Below the pieces are notes generated by a model. That model saw only the letters and a program-made list of their open reading frames with translations. It searched no databases and had not been told where the DNA came from. Source: Streptomyces sp. NBC_00341 (GTDB lineage Bacteria > Actinomycetota > Actinomycetes > Streptomycetales > Streptomycetaceae). Taken from it: a DNA stretch of 64,000 nt. Each line of letters starts with the position of its first letter. Within the stretch, counting starts at the first letter, position 1. The translations under genes and the position numbers were made by a program. This document shows positions 35,424 through 43,630 of this stretch, one piece after another. The DNA lies in the NCBI RefSeq assembly GCF_041435055.1, contig NZ_CP108002.1, positions 1,116,001 to 1,180,000 on the forward strand, given 5' to 3'.

Positions 35424-37598
35424 ATGACTCCCCCCGCCGAAGCCCCGGCCACCCCACCGGCCGACGCCCGCGCCGCCGCCGAGCGGTTCCCGCTCCAGTT
35501 CGCCCGCACCCGGCGCTTCTCGCTCGGTGTGCCCCGGCAGTTCACCGTCTCTCCGGACGGCGAGCGGGTGCTGTTCGTCCGCGGCACCTCGGGCACCGAC
35601 CCGGTGAGCCGCCTCTGGCTGTACGAGAACGGCGCGGAGCGGATGCTCGCGGACCCCGTCGGGCCCGGCCTCGCGGACGAGCCGTCGGACGAGGTGCCGC
35701 CGGAGGAGCTGGCGCGGCGGGAACGGGCCCGGGAGACCTCCTCCGGCGTGGTCTCCTACGCGACGGACGAGGCGGTAAGGCTGGTCGCCTTCGCGCTTCG
35801 GGGCACGCTCTGGGTGGTGCGCTGCGACGGCGGGGAGCCGCGCCGGATCCGCACGCCGGGTCCGGTGGTGGACCCGCGCCCCTCACCCGACGGTTCCCTG
35901 GTCGCGTACGTGTCGGACGGCGCGCTGCACACCGTGCGGGCCGACGGGACGGGCGTCCGGACACTCGCCGCTCCGGACGGCGAGCAGGTGACGTACGGGC
36001 TGTCGGACTACGTGTCACAGGAGTCGATCGGGCGCTCGCGCGGCTACTGGTGGTCGCCGCGCGGCGATGCGCTGCTGGTGGCGCGGGTGGACACGGCCGG
36101 GGTCCGGCGCCGCTACATCAGTGATCCGACGGACCCGGAACGGCCGCCGCGCGCGGTGCCGTATCCGGCGGCCGGCACACCGAACGCGAAGGTGTCACTG
36201 CATCTGGTCCGGGTGTCGGGGGAACGGACCGATGTCCGGCTGCCCGCGGCCGCCGGCCCCGACCACCCCGAGGGCGCCTGGACGGACCGGGCCTTCGAGT
36301 ACGTCGTGTCGGCGGGCTGGGACAGCCGTGGACCGCTGGTCTCGGTGCAGACGCGTGACCAGCGGTCCGTCCATGTCCTGGAGGTGGACGAGCGGACGGG
36401 CGGCACCCGGGCCGCGCACCTGACCCACGACCCCGCCTGGGTGTCGCTGCGGCCGGGCACTCCGCTGCGTCTCGCCCCGGGCGCGCTCACCGTCGCCGGC
36501 CGGCCGGGCGGCGACAGTCAGGGGCTGGACATCGGCGGCACCCCGACACCGGCGGGCCTGGAGGTCCGCGAGGTGGTCGGCGCGGTGGGCGGGCGGGTGT
36601 ACTTCACCGCGTGCGAGGAGCCGACCGAGACCCACGTCTGGTCGTACGCGACCGACGCGCCCGAGGAGGGCTTCGTACGGGTCAGCGGCGCACCCGGTGT
36701 GCACACGGCGTCGGTCGGCGGGCCGACGGTGGTGCTCGACAGCCGGACTCCGGACGGTCACACCGTGACGGTGCTGCGGGCCGGCGTTCCGGCGGGCCGG
36801 ATCGCGGTACTGGCGGAGGAACCGCTCGTCACCCCCCGGCCGCTGGCTCTGAGTCTCGGGGAGCGGGAGCTGCGCAGCAGGCTGTACCTGCCGTCGTGGC
36901 ACCGGCCGGGCGACGGTCCGCTGCCGGTGCTGCTCAGCCCCTATGCAGGCCACGGCATGAGGCTGGTGCTGAAGGTGCGTACCTGGTGGGTCGCGGTCGC
37001 CCAGTGGTTCGCGGAGCAGGGCTTCGCGGTCCTGGTGACCGACGGGCGGGGTACGCCGGGGCGCGGTGAGGCCTGGGAGAAGGCGGTGCACGGGGACCGT
37101 CTCACCGCCGTGCTGCGGGACCAGATCGACGCGCTGCACGCGGCGGCCGCGCTCCACCCGGAGCTGGACCTGACCCGGGTGGCGATGCGCGGCTGGTCGT
37201 TCAGCGGGTATCTGGCGGCGGCCGCGGTGCTGCGTCATCCCGAGGTCTTCCACGCCGCGGTCGCGGGTGCCGCGTCGATCGACCGGCGGCTCTACGACAC
37301 CCATTGGGAGGAACGGTTCCTGGGCCACCCGGAGGTGTTTCCGGAGCACTACTCCCGCAATTCCCTCCTGGACGAGGCCGGTGCCCTGGTCCGGCCGCTC
37401 ATGCTGGTGCACGGTCTTGCCGATGACAATGTGGCCGTGGCTCACACGCTGCGGTTCTCCGCAGCGCTGCTGGCCGCCGGCCGGCCGCATACGGTGCTGC
37501 CGCTGTCGGGCGCCGGCCATCTGGTCAGCCAGGAACGCACAGCGAGCGGTCTGTTGCTGCTGGAGCGGGATTTCCTGAGGAAGTCCCTGGGGCTTTGA
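35424..37598 (+). CDS. S9 family serine peptidase (dipeptidyl-peptidase IV-like)
   Basis: A 724-residue prolyl-oligopeptidase-family enzyme: an N-terminal beta-propeller (about 40-450) and a C-terminal alpha/beta hydrolase domain with nucleophile Ser in GWSFSGY near residue 592, Asp in HGLADDN near 667 and His in GAGHLV near 699. There is no signal peptide, so it is cytoplasmic or exported by other means. It begins 45 bp after the P450 stop on the same strand. It may be an ordinary peptidase; if part of the cluster it could trim a peptide or give self-resistance. Confidence 0.92.
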   Translation: MTPPAEAPATPPADARAAAERFPLQFARTRRFSLGVPRQFTVSPDGERVLFVRGTSGTDPVSRLWLYENGAERMLADPVGPGLADEPSDEVPPEELARRERARETSSGVVSYATDEAVRLVAFALRGTLWVVRCDGGEPRRIRTPGPVVDPRPSPDGSLVAYVSDGALHTVRADGTGVRTLAAPDGEQVTYGLSDYVSQESIGRSRGYWWSPRGDALLVARVDTAGVRRRYISDPTDPERPPRAVPYPAAGTPNAKVSLHLVRVSGERTDVRLPAAAGPDHPEGAWTDRAFEYVVSAGWDSRGPLVSVQTRDQRSVHVLEVDERTGGTRAAHLTHDPAWVSLRPGTPLRLAPGALTVAGRPGGDSQGLDIGGTPTPAGLEVREVVGAVGGRVYFTACEEPTETHVWSYATDAPEEGFVRVSGAPGVHTASVGGPTVVLDSRTPDGHTVTVLRAGVPAGRIAVLAEEPLVTPRPLALSLGERELRSRLYLPSWHRPGDGPLPVLLSPYAGHGMRLVLKVRTWWVAVAQWFAEQGFAVLVTDGRGTPGRGEAWEKAVHGDRLTAVLRDQIDALHAAAALHPELDLTRVAMRGWSFSGYLAAAAVLRHPEVFHAAVAGAASIDRRLYDTHWEERFLGHPEVFPEHYSRNSLLDEAGALVRPLMLVHGLADDNVAVAHTLRFSAALLAAGRPHTVLPLSGAGHLVSQERTASGLLLLERDFLRKSLGL

Positions 37599-37671
37599 AC
37601 ACGGGGTGCCTGCCGCACATCCCCGTCGCCGGAGCGCGGGAGCCGAGAACACAGTGAAAGGGAAAGCCAGT

Positions 37672-38130
37672 ATGAGCGCATCGCAGGACCACGAGGGCCG
37701 TCCCGGACGCCGGAACGTCGTCACGGCGGCCGGTGCCGTCTCCGTGGCCGCCGTACTCACCGCGTGCGGCGGGCCGAAGGAGGCGTCCGCCGGTTCCGGC
37801 GCCGTCGAGCAGGGCGGCGAGAGCGGGGCCGGCGGCGGGGGCTCCGTCCTCGCGAAGACCACGGAGATCCCGGAGGGCGGCGGCAAGATCTTCACCGATC
37901 AGGGGGTCGTGGTGACGCAGCCCGCGGCCGGTGAGTTCAAGGCGTTCTCGTCGAAGTGCACGCACATGGGCTGTGCGGTGTCGAGCGTCGCCGACGGCAC
38001 CATCAACTGCCCCTGTCACGGGAGCAAGTTCGACGTGGCGACGGGCGATGTGAAAGCGGGACCCGCCACCGAGCCGCTGCCCGCCGCCCCGATCAGCGTG
38101 CAGGGCGACTCGATCAGCCTCGCTTCGTAG
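37672..38130 (+). CDS. Exported Rieske [2Fe-2S] protein
   Basis: A 152-residue protein with a twin-arginine-like N-terminus (RPGRRNVVTAAG) leading to a lipobox-like LTACG, so it is probably an exported lipoprotein. After a Gly/Ser/Glu linker comes a Rieske domain with both cluster motifs, CTHMGC and CPCHGS, at about residues 103 and 122. Small Rieske lipoproteins of this type are common in streptomycetes and take part in extracytoplasmic electron transfer. Start ATG 37672 has GAAAGGGAAAG upstream. Its end overlaps the convergent hydrolase gene by 17 bp. Confidence 0.92.
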   Translation: MSASQDHEGRPGRRNVVTAAGAVSVAAVLTACGGPKEASAGSGAVEQGGESGAGGGGSVLAKTTEIPEGGGKIFTDQGVVVTQPAAGEFKAFSSKCTHMGCAVSSVADGTINCPCHGSKFDVATGDVKAGPATEPLPAAPISVQGDSISLAS

Positions 38131-38764
38131 GGCCCCGGCCGAGCCAGCAGCCGAGCACGTCGTCGGTGGTGGCGACGGTGGCGACCAGGGCGAGGGTGTT
38201 GCGGATCATCGCGGGGGTGTATTCGGCGGGCACCCCCGCGATGGCGTCGGACGGCACCACCGCCGTGTAGCCGAGGTTCACGGCGTCGAACACCGCGTTG
38301 GGGATGGCCACGTTGGCCGACACCCCGGTGACGACGAGCGTGCGGCAGCCGAGGTTGCGCAGCAGCGCGTCCACGTCCGTGCCGGCGATCGGCGAGAGCC
38401 CGTGGAGTCTGCGGACGACGAGGTCCTCGTCCGCCACCTCGATCGGCTCGGCTATCCGGACCGCCGTGGTTCCGGAGTGCTGCTGCACGGGCAGCCGCCC
38501 GGCGGCGCGGAAGAGCCGGGCGTTGTGGTTGGCGCCGCGTCCGTCCGGGCGGCGTTCGGCCACGGCGTGCAGCACCTGGACACCGCTCTCGTGAGCGGCG
38601 GCGACCAGCCTGGCCACGTTGTGCAGCGCCCCCGACGACCGCGCCTCCTTGGCGAGTTCGGGCAGTGCGCTGTCGGTCCCCACCACACCTTGCTGGCACT
38701 CCACCGTCAGCAGGACGGTGGAGGCCGGATCGATCTGCTCCGCGAGCTGTTGCCTGGACGGCAC
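38114..38764 (-). CDS. Isochorismatase-family hydrolase, apparently lacking the catalytic Cys
   Basis: A 216-residue isochorismatase-fold protein. The first catalytic acid region reads LTVECQQG (Glu where Asp is usual) and the nucleophile region reads TGVSANVAIP, without the Cys found in cysteine-hydrolase members at this position; isochorismatases proper also lack Cys, so the reaction could be non-amidase. The remaining fold markers (HAVAERRPDG, LNLGYTAVVPSDAIAG-like C-terminus) are present. Convergent with, and overlapping by 17 bp, the Rieske gene. Substrate unknown. Confidence 0.82.
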   Translation of the reverse strand: MPSRQQLAEQIDPASTVLLTVECQQGVVGTDSALPELAKEARSSGALHNVARLVAAAHESGVQVLHAVAERRPDGRGANHNARLFRAAGRLPVQQHSGTTAVRIAEPIEVADEDLVVRRLHGLSPIAGTDVDALLRNLGCRTLVVTGVSANVAIPNAVFDAVNLGYTAVVPSDAIAGVPAEYTPAMIRNTLALVATVATTDDVLGCWLGRGPTKRG

Positions 38765-38900
38765 GGGCTGCCCCTCTCGGTGAGGTCGCTTCGGTGGAAT
38801 CGCTGAAGGAACGGGCGCGCGAGGCTAACCGCCATTGCGCGATGAGGGAAGAGCCTCCATGATTCCTGACACATAGTCAGCTAGCAGGAGGAGGCTCCCC

Positions 38901-39377
38901 ATGGCCGTCATACAGCGACGGGGCCGCCGGATCATGATGACGGACGAGGAACGCGACACCTACCTCGCGCGGCAGCGCGTCTGCCGGGTCGCCACCGTCG
39001 CCCCGGACGGACGCCCGCACGTCGGAGCGCTCTGGTTCTGCTGGGACGGCACCTCACTGTGGCTGTACTCGATCACCCGGAGTCTGCGCTGGTCACAGCT
39101 GGGCCGGGACCCGAGGATCGCCGTGGTCGTCGACGACGGGGTGGAGTACGGGGAGCTGCGCGGCATCGAGCTCTCCGGCGACGCGGTGTTCGTCGGAGAG
39201 GCGCCGCGCACGGGCGAGCCCTGCCCGGAACTCGCCGTACCCGAGCAGCTGTTCGCGGCGAAGTACTTCGGCATGGAGGTGATGCCGCACGACGGCCGGC
39301 ACGCGTGGCTGCGGCTCACACCGGAGGCCGTCACCTCCTGGGACTTCGGCAAACTCGGCGCCCTGCCCGGCATCTGA
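38901..39377 (+). CDS. Pyridoxamine-5'-phosphate-oxidase-like F420/FMN split-barrel protein
   Basis: A 158-residue split beta-barrel protein (RVATVAPDGRPHVGALWFCWDG, then IELSGDAVFVGE) of the PPOX class that binds F420, FMN or heme. Start has GCAGGAGGAGG upstream. It is monocistronic, between the divergent isochorismatase-like gene and the convergent LysR gene. Probable deazaflavin- or flavin-dependent reductase of unknown substrate. Confidence 0.88.
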   Translation: MAVIQRRGRRIMMTDEERDTYLARQRVCRVATVAPDGRPHVGALWFCWDGTSLWLYSITRSLRWSQLGRDPRIAVVVDDGVEYGELRGIELSGDAVFVGEAPRTGEPCPELAVPEQLFAAKYFGMEVMPHDGRHAWLRLTPEAVTSWDFGKLGALPGI

Positions 39378-39409
39378 CGGCGACGGGGGCGTGCGTCGCA
39401 GCCCCGGTC

Positions 39410-40330
39410 CTACTCCCCCTCCGGCGGCTCGTTCAGGGCCCGGCCCGCCTCCCGCAGCGCCGCGACCGCCGCCCTGACCGAGGGCCGCCGGTCCGCGTCC
39501 GCCCGCCAGACGGCATGGACGTGACGCCGCATCCGCTGCCGTACGGGCACCAGCCGCACCCCGTCCGGCACCGGACCGCGCCCGAGCCTGGGCGCCACGC
39601 ACACCCCCATTCCGGCTGCGATCAGGGCGAGTTGGGTGTGGTGTTCACCCGCGAGGTGGGCGATGCGCGGCTCGATGCCCTTGGAGCGCAGGGTGAACAT
39701 CAGCCACTCGTAGCAGAACTCGCCCTCGGGCCAGGAGACCCAGTCGTCGTCCGCGAACTCCTCAAGGTCCACCTCCGCCCGGTCCGCGAGCCGGTGCCCG
39801 GCCGGCATCGCGATGTCCGGTACGTCGTCGAGCAGTTGCGCCGTGGCGAGACCGCCCGGCACCGGCAGCCGCTTGTTGCTCCAGTCCAGCACCACCGCGA
39901 GGTCGACGTCGCCCCTGAACACCGCACGGATTCCGGCCTCGGGCTCCAGCTCGCTGGTACGCAACCGGAGTTCCGGGTGATCCGCGCGCAGGGCGAGCAG
40001 GGCGGACGGGAAGAGGCCGCGCGCCGCGGTGGGGAACGCGGCCAGCCGGATCTCCCCCACCACCTCGCCCCGCTGCGCCTCGATGTCGGACTGGGCGAGC
40101 TCGACCTGGGAGAGAATCCGGGCCGCGTGATCGGCGAGCAGCCGCCCCGCGTCGGTGAGCCGGACCCCGCGGCCGTTCTTGGCGAGCAGCTGCTGCCCGA
40201 CCTCGCGCTCCAGCTTGGCCATCTGCTGCGAGACGGCCGATGTCGTGACGTGCAGCCCCTCGGCGGCGGCACTGACAGATCCGAGCCGGGCCAGGGCGTC
40301 CAGGGTGCGGAGGCGCTCCAGATTCAACAT
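39410..40330 (-). CDS. LysR family transcriptional regulator
   Basis: A 306-residue LysR protein: HTH in residues 1-60 (MLNLERLRTLDALARLGSVSAAAEGLHVTTSAVSQQ) and a two-lobed effector-binding domain after a linker helix. The Met at 40330 is chosen as the family start; an upstream in-frame Met at 40387 would cross the operator. Divergent from the EamA transporter, with a LysR-type inverted repeat in the 74-bp gap, so it probably controls the transporter and itself. Confidence 0.93.
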   Translation of the reverse strand: MLNLERLRTLDALARLGSVSAAAEGLHVTTSAVSQQMAKLEREVGQQLLAKNGRGVRLTDAGRLLADHAARILSQVELAQSDIEAQRGEVVGEIRLAAFPTAARGLFPSALLALRADHPELRLRTSELEPEAGIRAVFRGDVDLAVVLDWSNKRLPVPGGLATAQLLDDVPDIAMPAGHRLADRAEVDLEEFADDDWVSWPEGEFCYEWLMFTLRSKGIEPRIAHLAGEHHTQLALIAAGMGVCVAPRLGRGPVPDGVRLVPVRQRMRRHVHAVWRADADRRPSVRAAVAALREAGRALNEPPEGE

Positions 40331-40350
40331 GTAAGTAATACTACGCGGAT

Positions 40351-40378
40351 CGTCGCACAAACTCTCACTTGTGCTACG
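40351..40378. promoter_or_regulatory. LysR-type operator between lysR and eamA genes
   Basis: Inverted repeat CGTCGCACAA (40351-40360) and TTGTGCTACG (40369-40378), one mismatch, 8-bp spacer, in the 74-bp gap between divergent genes. Confidence 0.65.
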
Positions 40379-40404
40379 AGATTGCATTCGTCATCGTTGA
40401 CCGC

Positions 40405-41640
40405 ATGAGCGCACTGCCCGCATCGCCTCCATCTCCCGTATCGGCCCGGCAGGGAACCGCCCCAGCTGTCCCCGCCGACCCCGCTCGCCGTCCCGACCGG
40501 GCTCGCCGTCCCGCTCCGGACTGGCGGCTGCGTTTCGCGGCGCTGTCGCTCATCTGGGGTTTCAGCTTTCTCCTGATCAAGGTCGGCACCGACGGGTACG
40601 CACCGTTCCAGGTCACCCTCGGACGGCTCCTGTCGGGCACTGCGGTGCTGGTGGTGGCGATGGCGGTGAAGCGGGAGCGGCTGCCGCGTACCGCCCGCAC
40701 CTGGGGCCATCTGGCCGTGGCCGCCTTCTTCCTCAACGCGCTGCCGTTCTCGCTCTTCGCGTACGCGGAGCTGACCATCCCCTCGACGCTGGCCGGCATC
40801 TGCAACGCGACCTCGCCGCTGTGGGGCATGGCGCTGTCAGTGGTCGCGCTCTCGGAGGACCGGCCCACCCGCCGACGGGTCGCCGGTCTCGGGCTCGGCT
40901 TCCTCGGGGTCCTGACCGTACTGGGTGCCTGGCAGGGGTTCTCCGGGCTGGACCTCACCGGCACCGCGATGGCACTCCTGGCCTCCCTCAGCTATCCGGT
41001 CGGCTGGATCTACGTCCGCAGGACGCTGGCGGGCAGCGGTCCCTCGACCCTCGCGCTGACGGGCAGCCAGCTCTTCCTCGGCACCGTACAACTCGCGCTG
41101 GTCACGCCATTGTTCACCTCGGCCCCGGCGGGATTCCCGCTGCTTCCCACCCTGGCCGTGGTCGCTCTGGGGGCCCTCGGCACGGGACTCGCGGTACTGC
41201 TCCAGTACGGACTGGTCACCGAGGTCGGCCCGACGACCGCGCAGATGGTCACCTATTTCATTCCGGTGATCGCCACGGCGGCCGGAGTCACCGTGCTGGG
41301 CGAACAGCTCGACTGGAACACCCCTGTCGGCGCCCTCGTGGTCCTGGCGGGGGCCGCTCTGACCCAGAGCAGACCCCGGCTCACCGGGGCCGCCACCCCA
41401 ACCGGCGAGGCTTCCACAACCGGCTGCGGAAGCCGGTCAGCCCCAGGTGAGCGGGTCGAGATGAAGGTAGAAGCGCAGGCGGTCGTGGTCGAGCGCGATG
41501 CCGTACCTCGCGGCGAGGGCCGTGTCCGCAGCCCGGGCCAGCTCCTCGTCCGTCCAGGTCTCTCGCGCGTTGGCGAGCAGCAGGGCCAGGTCGGCGTAGC
41601 GGTCGGCCAGTCCGAGGCGGCCCAGGTCGATGAAGCCTGA
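40405..41640 (+). CDS. EamA/DMT transporter with an abnormal read-through C-terminus
   Basis: Residues 40-325 form a typical ten-helix drug/metabolite transporter (LIWGFSFLLIKVGTDG in helix 1, QMVTYFIPVIATAAG and VVLAGAALTQ at the end). The family normally ends about here (nt 41,390), but no stop follows in frame. The frame continues for about 85 residues of low-complexity sequence, the last 204 nt of which are antisense to the aminoglycoside kinase gene. The natural stop was probably lost when the kinase gene was joined to this locus. Controlled by the divergent LysR gene. Confidence 0.85.
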   Translation: MSALPASPPSPVSARQGTAPAVPADPARRPDRARRPAPDWRLRFAALSLIWGFSFLLIKVGTDGYAPFQVTLGRLLSGTAVLVVAMAVKRERLPRTARTWGHLAVAAFFLNALPFSLFAYAELTIPSTLAGICNATSPLWGMALSVVALSEDRPTRRRVAGLGLGFLGVLTVLGAWQGFSGLDLTGTAMALLASLSYPVGWIYVRRTLAGSGPSTLALTGSQLFLGTVQLALVTPLFTSAPAGFPLLPTLAVVALGALGTGLAVLLQYGLVTEVGPTTAQMVTYFIPVIATAAGVTVLGEQLDWNTPVGALVVLAGAALTQSRPRLTGAATPTGEASTTGCGSRSAPGERVEMKVEAQAVVVERDAVPRGEGRVRSPGQLLVRPGLSRVGEQQGQVGVAVGQSEAAQVDEA

Positions 41641-42258
41641 CACCTCCAGGGTCTGCGGATCGAGGATGATGTTGGGCAGGCACAGGTCCCCGTGACACAC
41701 GACCGTGTCGGCGGCTTCCTGCTCCCGTCGCCGGGAGACCTGCCGGGTGAGGCGGTCCAGCAGCTCAGGGGTGGGCGTCTGCCGCTGGTCGACGGGGAGG
41801 AACTCGGGGCTGACCGCGTCACGGGCCACGACGTCGCCCGCCAAGGCGACCATGGTGTCCAGACTCCGGCGGAACGGGCACTGGGACACGGGCGCCTCGT
41901 GCAGCCGGCGGACCGCGTCCGCGATGTGCTCCCAGGCGGTCCACAGGTCCTCGGCGGGCACCTGATCAGCGGGTATGCCGGAGACGGCACGCGTCACCAG
42001 ACAGGCGCCGTCGTCACCGGACCGCCAGTCGAGCACTCGGGGGCCGGGTACACCCTGACCGCTCAGCCATACGGCCCGGTCGCGCTCGGCCTCCAACTCG
42101 GCGGCAGCCGCGGCGGGCACGCACTTGGCATACCGCGTGGCGTCCGCGCTGCGGAAGACAGTTGCTCCCGACTCGCCTGCGGTGACAGGCGACCAGCCGC
42201 CGTCATCCACACCGAGCAGCACCGGCGACGGGGCCCGAGTTCCGCGGAGGTCGCTCAT
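41437..42258 (-). CDS. Aminoglycoside (streptomycin) 3''-O-phosphotransferase, APH(3'')-I-like
   Basis: A 273-residue kinase-fold enzyme. The catalytic loop VCHGDLCLPN near residue 190 and the Mg-binding FIDLGRLG near 212 are intact, and the sequence from GESGATVFRS near the start to HLDPLTWG at the end closely follows what I recall of the Streptomyces griseus streptomycin 3''-kinase. It would inactivate streptomycin by ATP-dependent phosphorylation. ATG 42258 has AGGGTGG five bases upstream; a GTG at 42267 is the alternative. It ends inside the transporter reading frame and starts about 70 bp from transposase debris, suggesting acquisition by transfer. Confidence 0.87.
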   Translation of the reverse strand: MSDLRGTRAPSPVLLGVDDGGWSPVTAGESGATVFRSADATRYAKCVPAAAAAELEAERDRAVWLSGQGVPGPRVLDWRSGDDGACLVTRAVSGIPADQVPAEDLWTAWEHIADAVRRLHEAPVSQCPFRRSLDTMVALAGDVVARDAVSPEFLPVDQRQTPTPELLDRLTRQVSRRREQEAADTVVCHGDLCLPNIILDPQTLEVSGFIDLGRLGLADRYADLALLLANARETWTDEELARAADTALAARYGIALDHDRLRFYLHLDPLTWG

Positions 42259-42324
42259 GGCGGCCACCCTAGTAGTGCTTGGTCATGTGCGATCTGCGAT
42301 GGCGCGTCTTCTTGATCGGCCGTG

Positions 42325-43160
42325 TCAAGGACGGGAACGCGTCGGCTTGCGTGACCCGGCAGTACACCGGCACCGCGGGCAAGGTCACCAGCTGCCAGGC
42401 CGGAGTCTCGCTTCACCTGGCTTCCAACGGCGCCTCGGCGGCGGTGAACTGGCGTCTGTTTCTGCCCTGGAGCTGGGATCCCGCATCGCCGAAGGCCGAT
42501 CCGGCCAAGGTGGCCCGCCGTGACAGGTGCGCCATCCCTGCCCAGGTGGGCCATGTCGAGAAGTGGCAGCCGGCCCTCGACATGATCGACGAGACGCAGT
42601 CCTGGGGCATCGGCGTGCCCCCGGGTCATCGCCGACGGCGGCTACGGGGACACCGCCGCCTTCCGGCTCGCCCTGGAGACACGCGGACTCGACTACGTGG
42701 TGGGAATCTCGACAACAACCACCGCACAACCCGAGGAAGCACGGCCGTCGACCCCACCTGCCTCGGCAGGGGCCGGCGGCCGGTCCCTGCCTGTCCCGAG
42801 TCGGCACAGCGAGTGAAGGACATGGTCATCGCGGCCGGCAAATCCTCCGAACGGCCGGTGCAGTGGAGGGAGGGATCACGGCCGGGCAGCGGCCGCAGCG
42901 GGGTGAAACGCATGTACTCCCGCTTCGTTGCCCTGCGGATCAGGCCCGCCGGGCGCGAGATCCGCCAGGCCACGACCACCGCCGAGCTTCCGGTCCGCCG
43001 ACTGCTGGCGGAGTGGCCCGCCGACCAGGACGAGCCCGTCCAGTTCTGGCTCTCCAACCTGCCCGAGACCACCCCCCTTGCCCGTCCTCGTGCGCACCGC
43101 GAAGCTCCGCCGGCGCATCGAGAACGACTACCGCGAGATGAAACAGGCCCTCGGCCTGCC
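42325..43160 (+). pseudogene. IS701-like transposase remnant, copy 1 (frameshifted, both ends missing)
   Basis: Translated in three frames, the region gives a continuous IS701-type DDE transposase middle: VKDGNASACVTRQYTG, then VSLHLASNGASAAVNW, VIADGGYGDTAAF, RGLDYVVGISTTT, VQWREGSRPG, KRMYSRFVALRIRPAG, LLAEWPADQDEPVQFW, and KLRRRIENDYREMKQALGL. At least three frame changes are needed: an extra G near 42625, one near 42750, and one near 43075. The N-terminus and the C-terminus after MKQALGL are missing. Positions 42403-43089 recur inverted at 49802-50487. Confidence 0.88.
42403..43089 (+). repeat. 687-bp inverted repeat, left copy
   Basis: Matches the reverse complement of 49802-50487 with six substitutions and one inserted G by eye (about 99 percent identity). 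Both copies share the same two internal frameshifts, so duplication followed inactivation of the transposase. Confidence 0.93.
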
Positions 43161-43399
43161 GTCGCCGACCCGAGGCAAGCACCGGTAGCGGTCAGCCACG
43201 AGGTCGAGGCGGGCCCGCGTCCATGCACGCCCGTCGTGTCCGGCCTATCGGCCGTGAGCATTCACCGTGCTTGTAGCAGGCCGGAGCGGCGATGGAGAAG
43301 CGGCGTTGGGAACGTCCCCGTACCTGGATGACGGGTGTGCGTCCGCGTCGGGCCCAAGTCCGTGCGGTGAGGAGGTGGTCAGACCGGCGTGAGTGTCCG

Positions 43400-43483
43400 G
43401 GACGTTCCCGCGGAGGATTCACCACCACGATCCACCTCGCCGCCGAAGGACGATGCCGACCTCTCGCCCTCGTCCTGACACCC
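43400..43483 (+). pseudogene. IS5-family transposase fragment
   Basis: Encodes GRSRGGFTTTIHLAAEGRC followed by RPLALVLTP, a highly typical internal segment of actinobacterial IS5-type transposases (usually RGGLTTKIHLAADG). Flanking sequence on either side does not continue the protein, so only a short scar remains. Confidence 0.7.
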
Positions 43484-43522
43484 CCTCATCCACCCTTGCG
43501 AACTCACGAGCGACGGCATAGT

Positions 43523-43560
43523 GGGCAGTCCGTCGCCCGAGACAAAGCGACGGACTGCCC
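43523..43560. terminator. Stem-loop downstream of the formaldehyde dehydrogenase gene
   Basis: Perfect 14-bp inverted repeat GGGCAGTCCGTCGC (43523-43536) with 43547-43560, 10-nt loop, located 70 bp beyond the stop of the minus-strand dehydrogenase gene. Confidence 0.65.
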
Positions 43561-43630
43561 ATTCTCACGCCTGCTCTGTGCGGCCACGTGAGAGGCGGCG
43601 AGTGAGGCATTGTTTCTCGGATCGCGGGCC

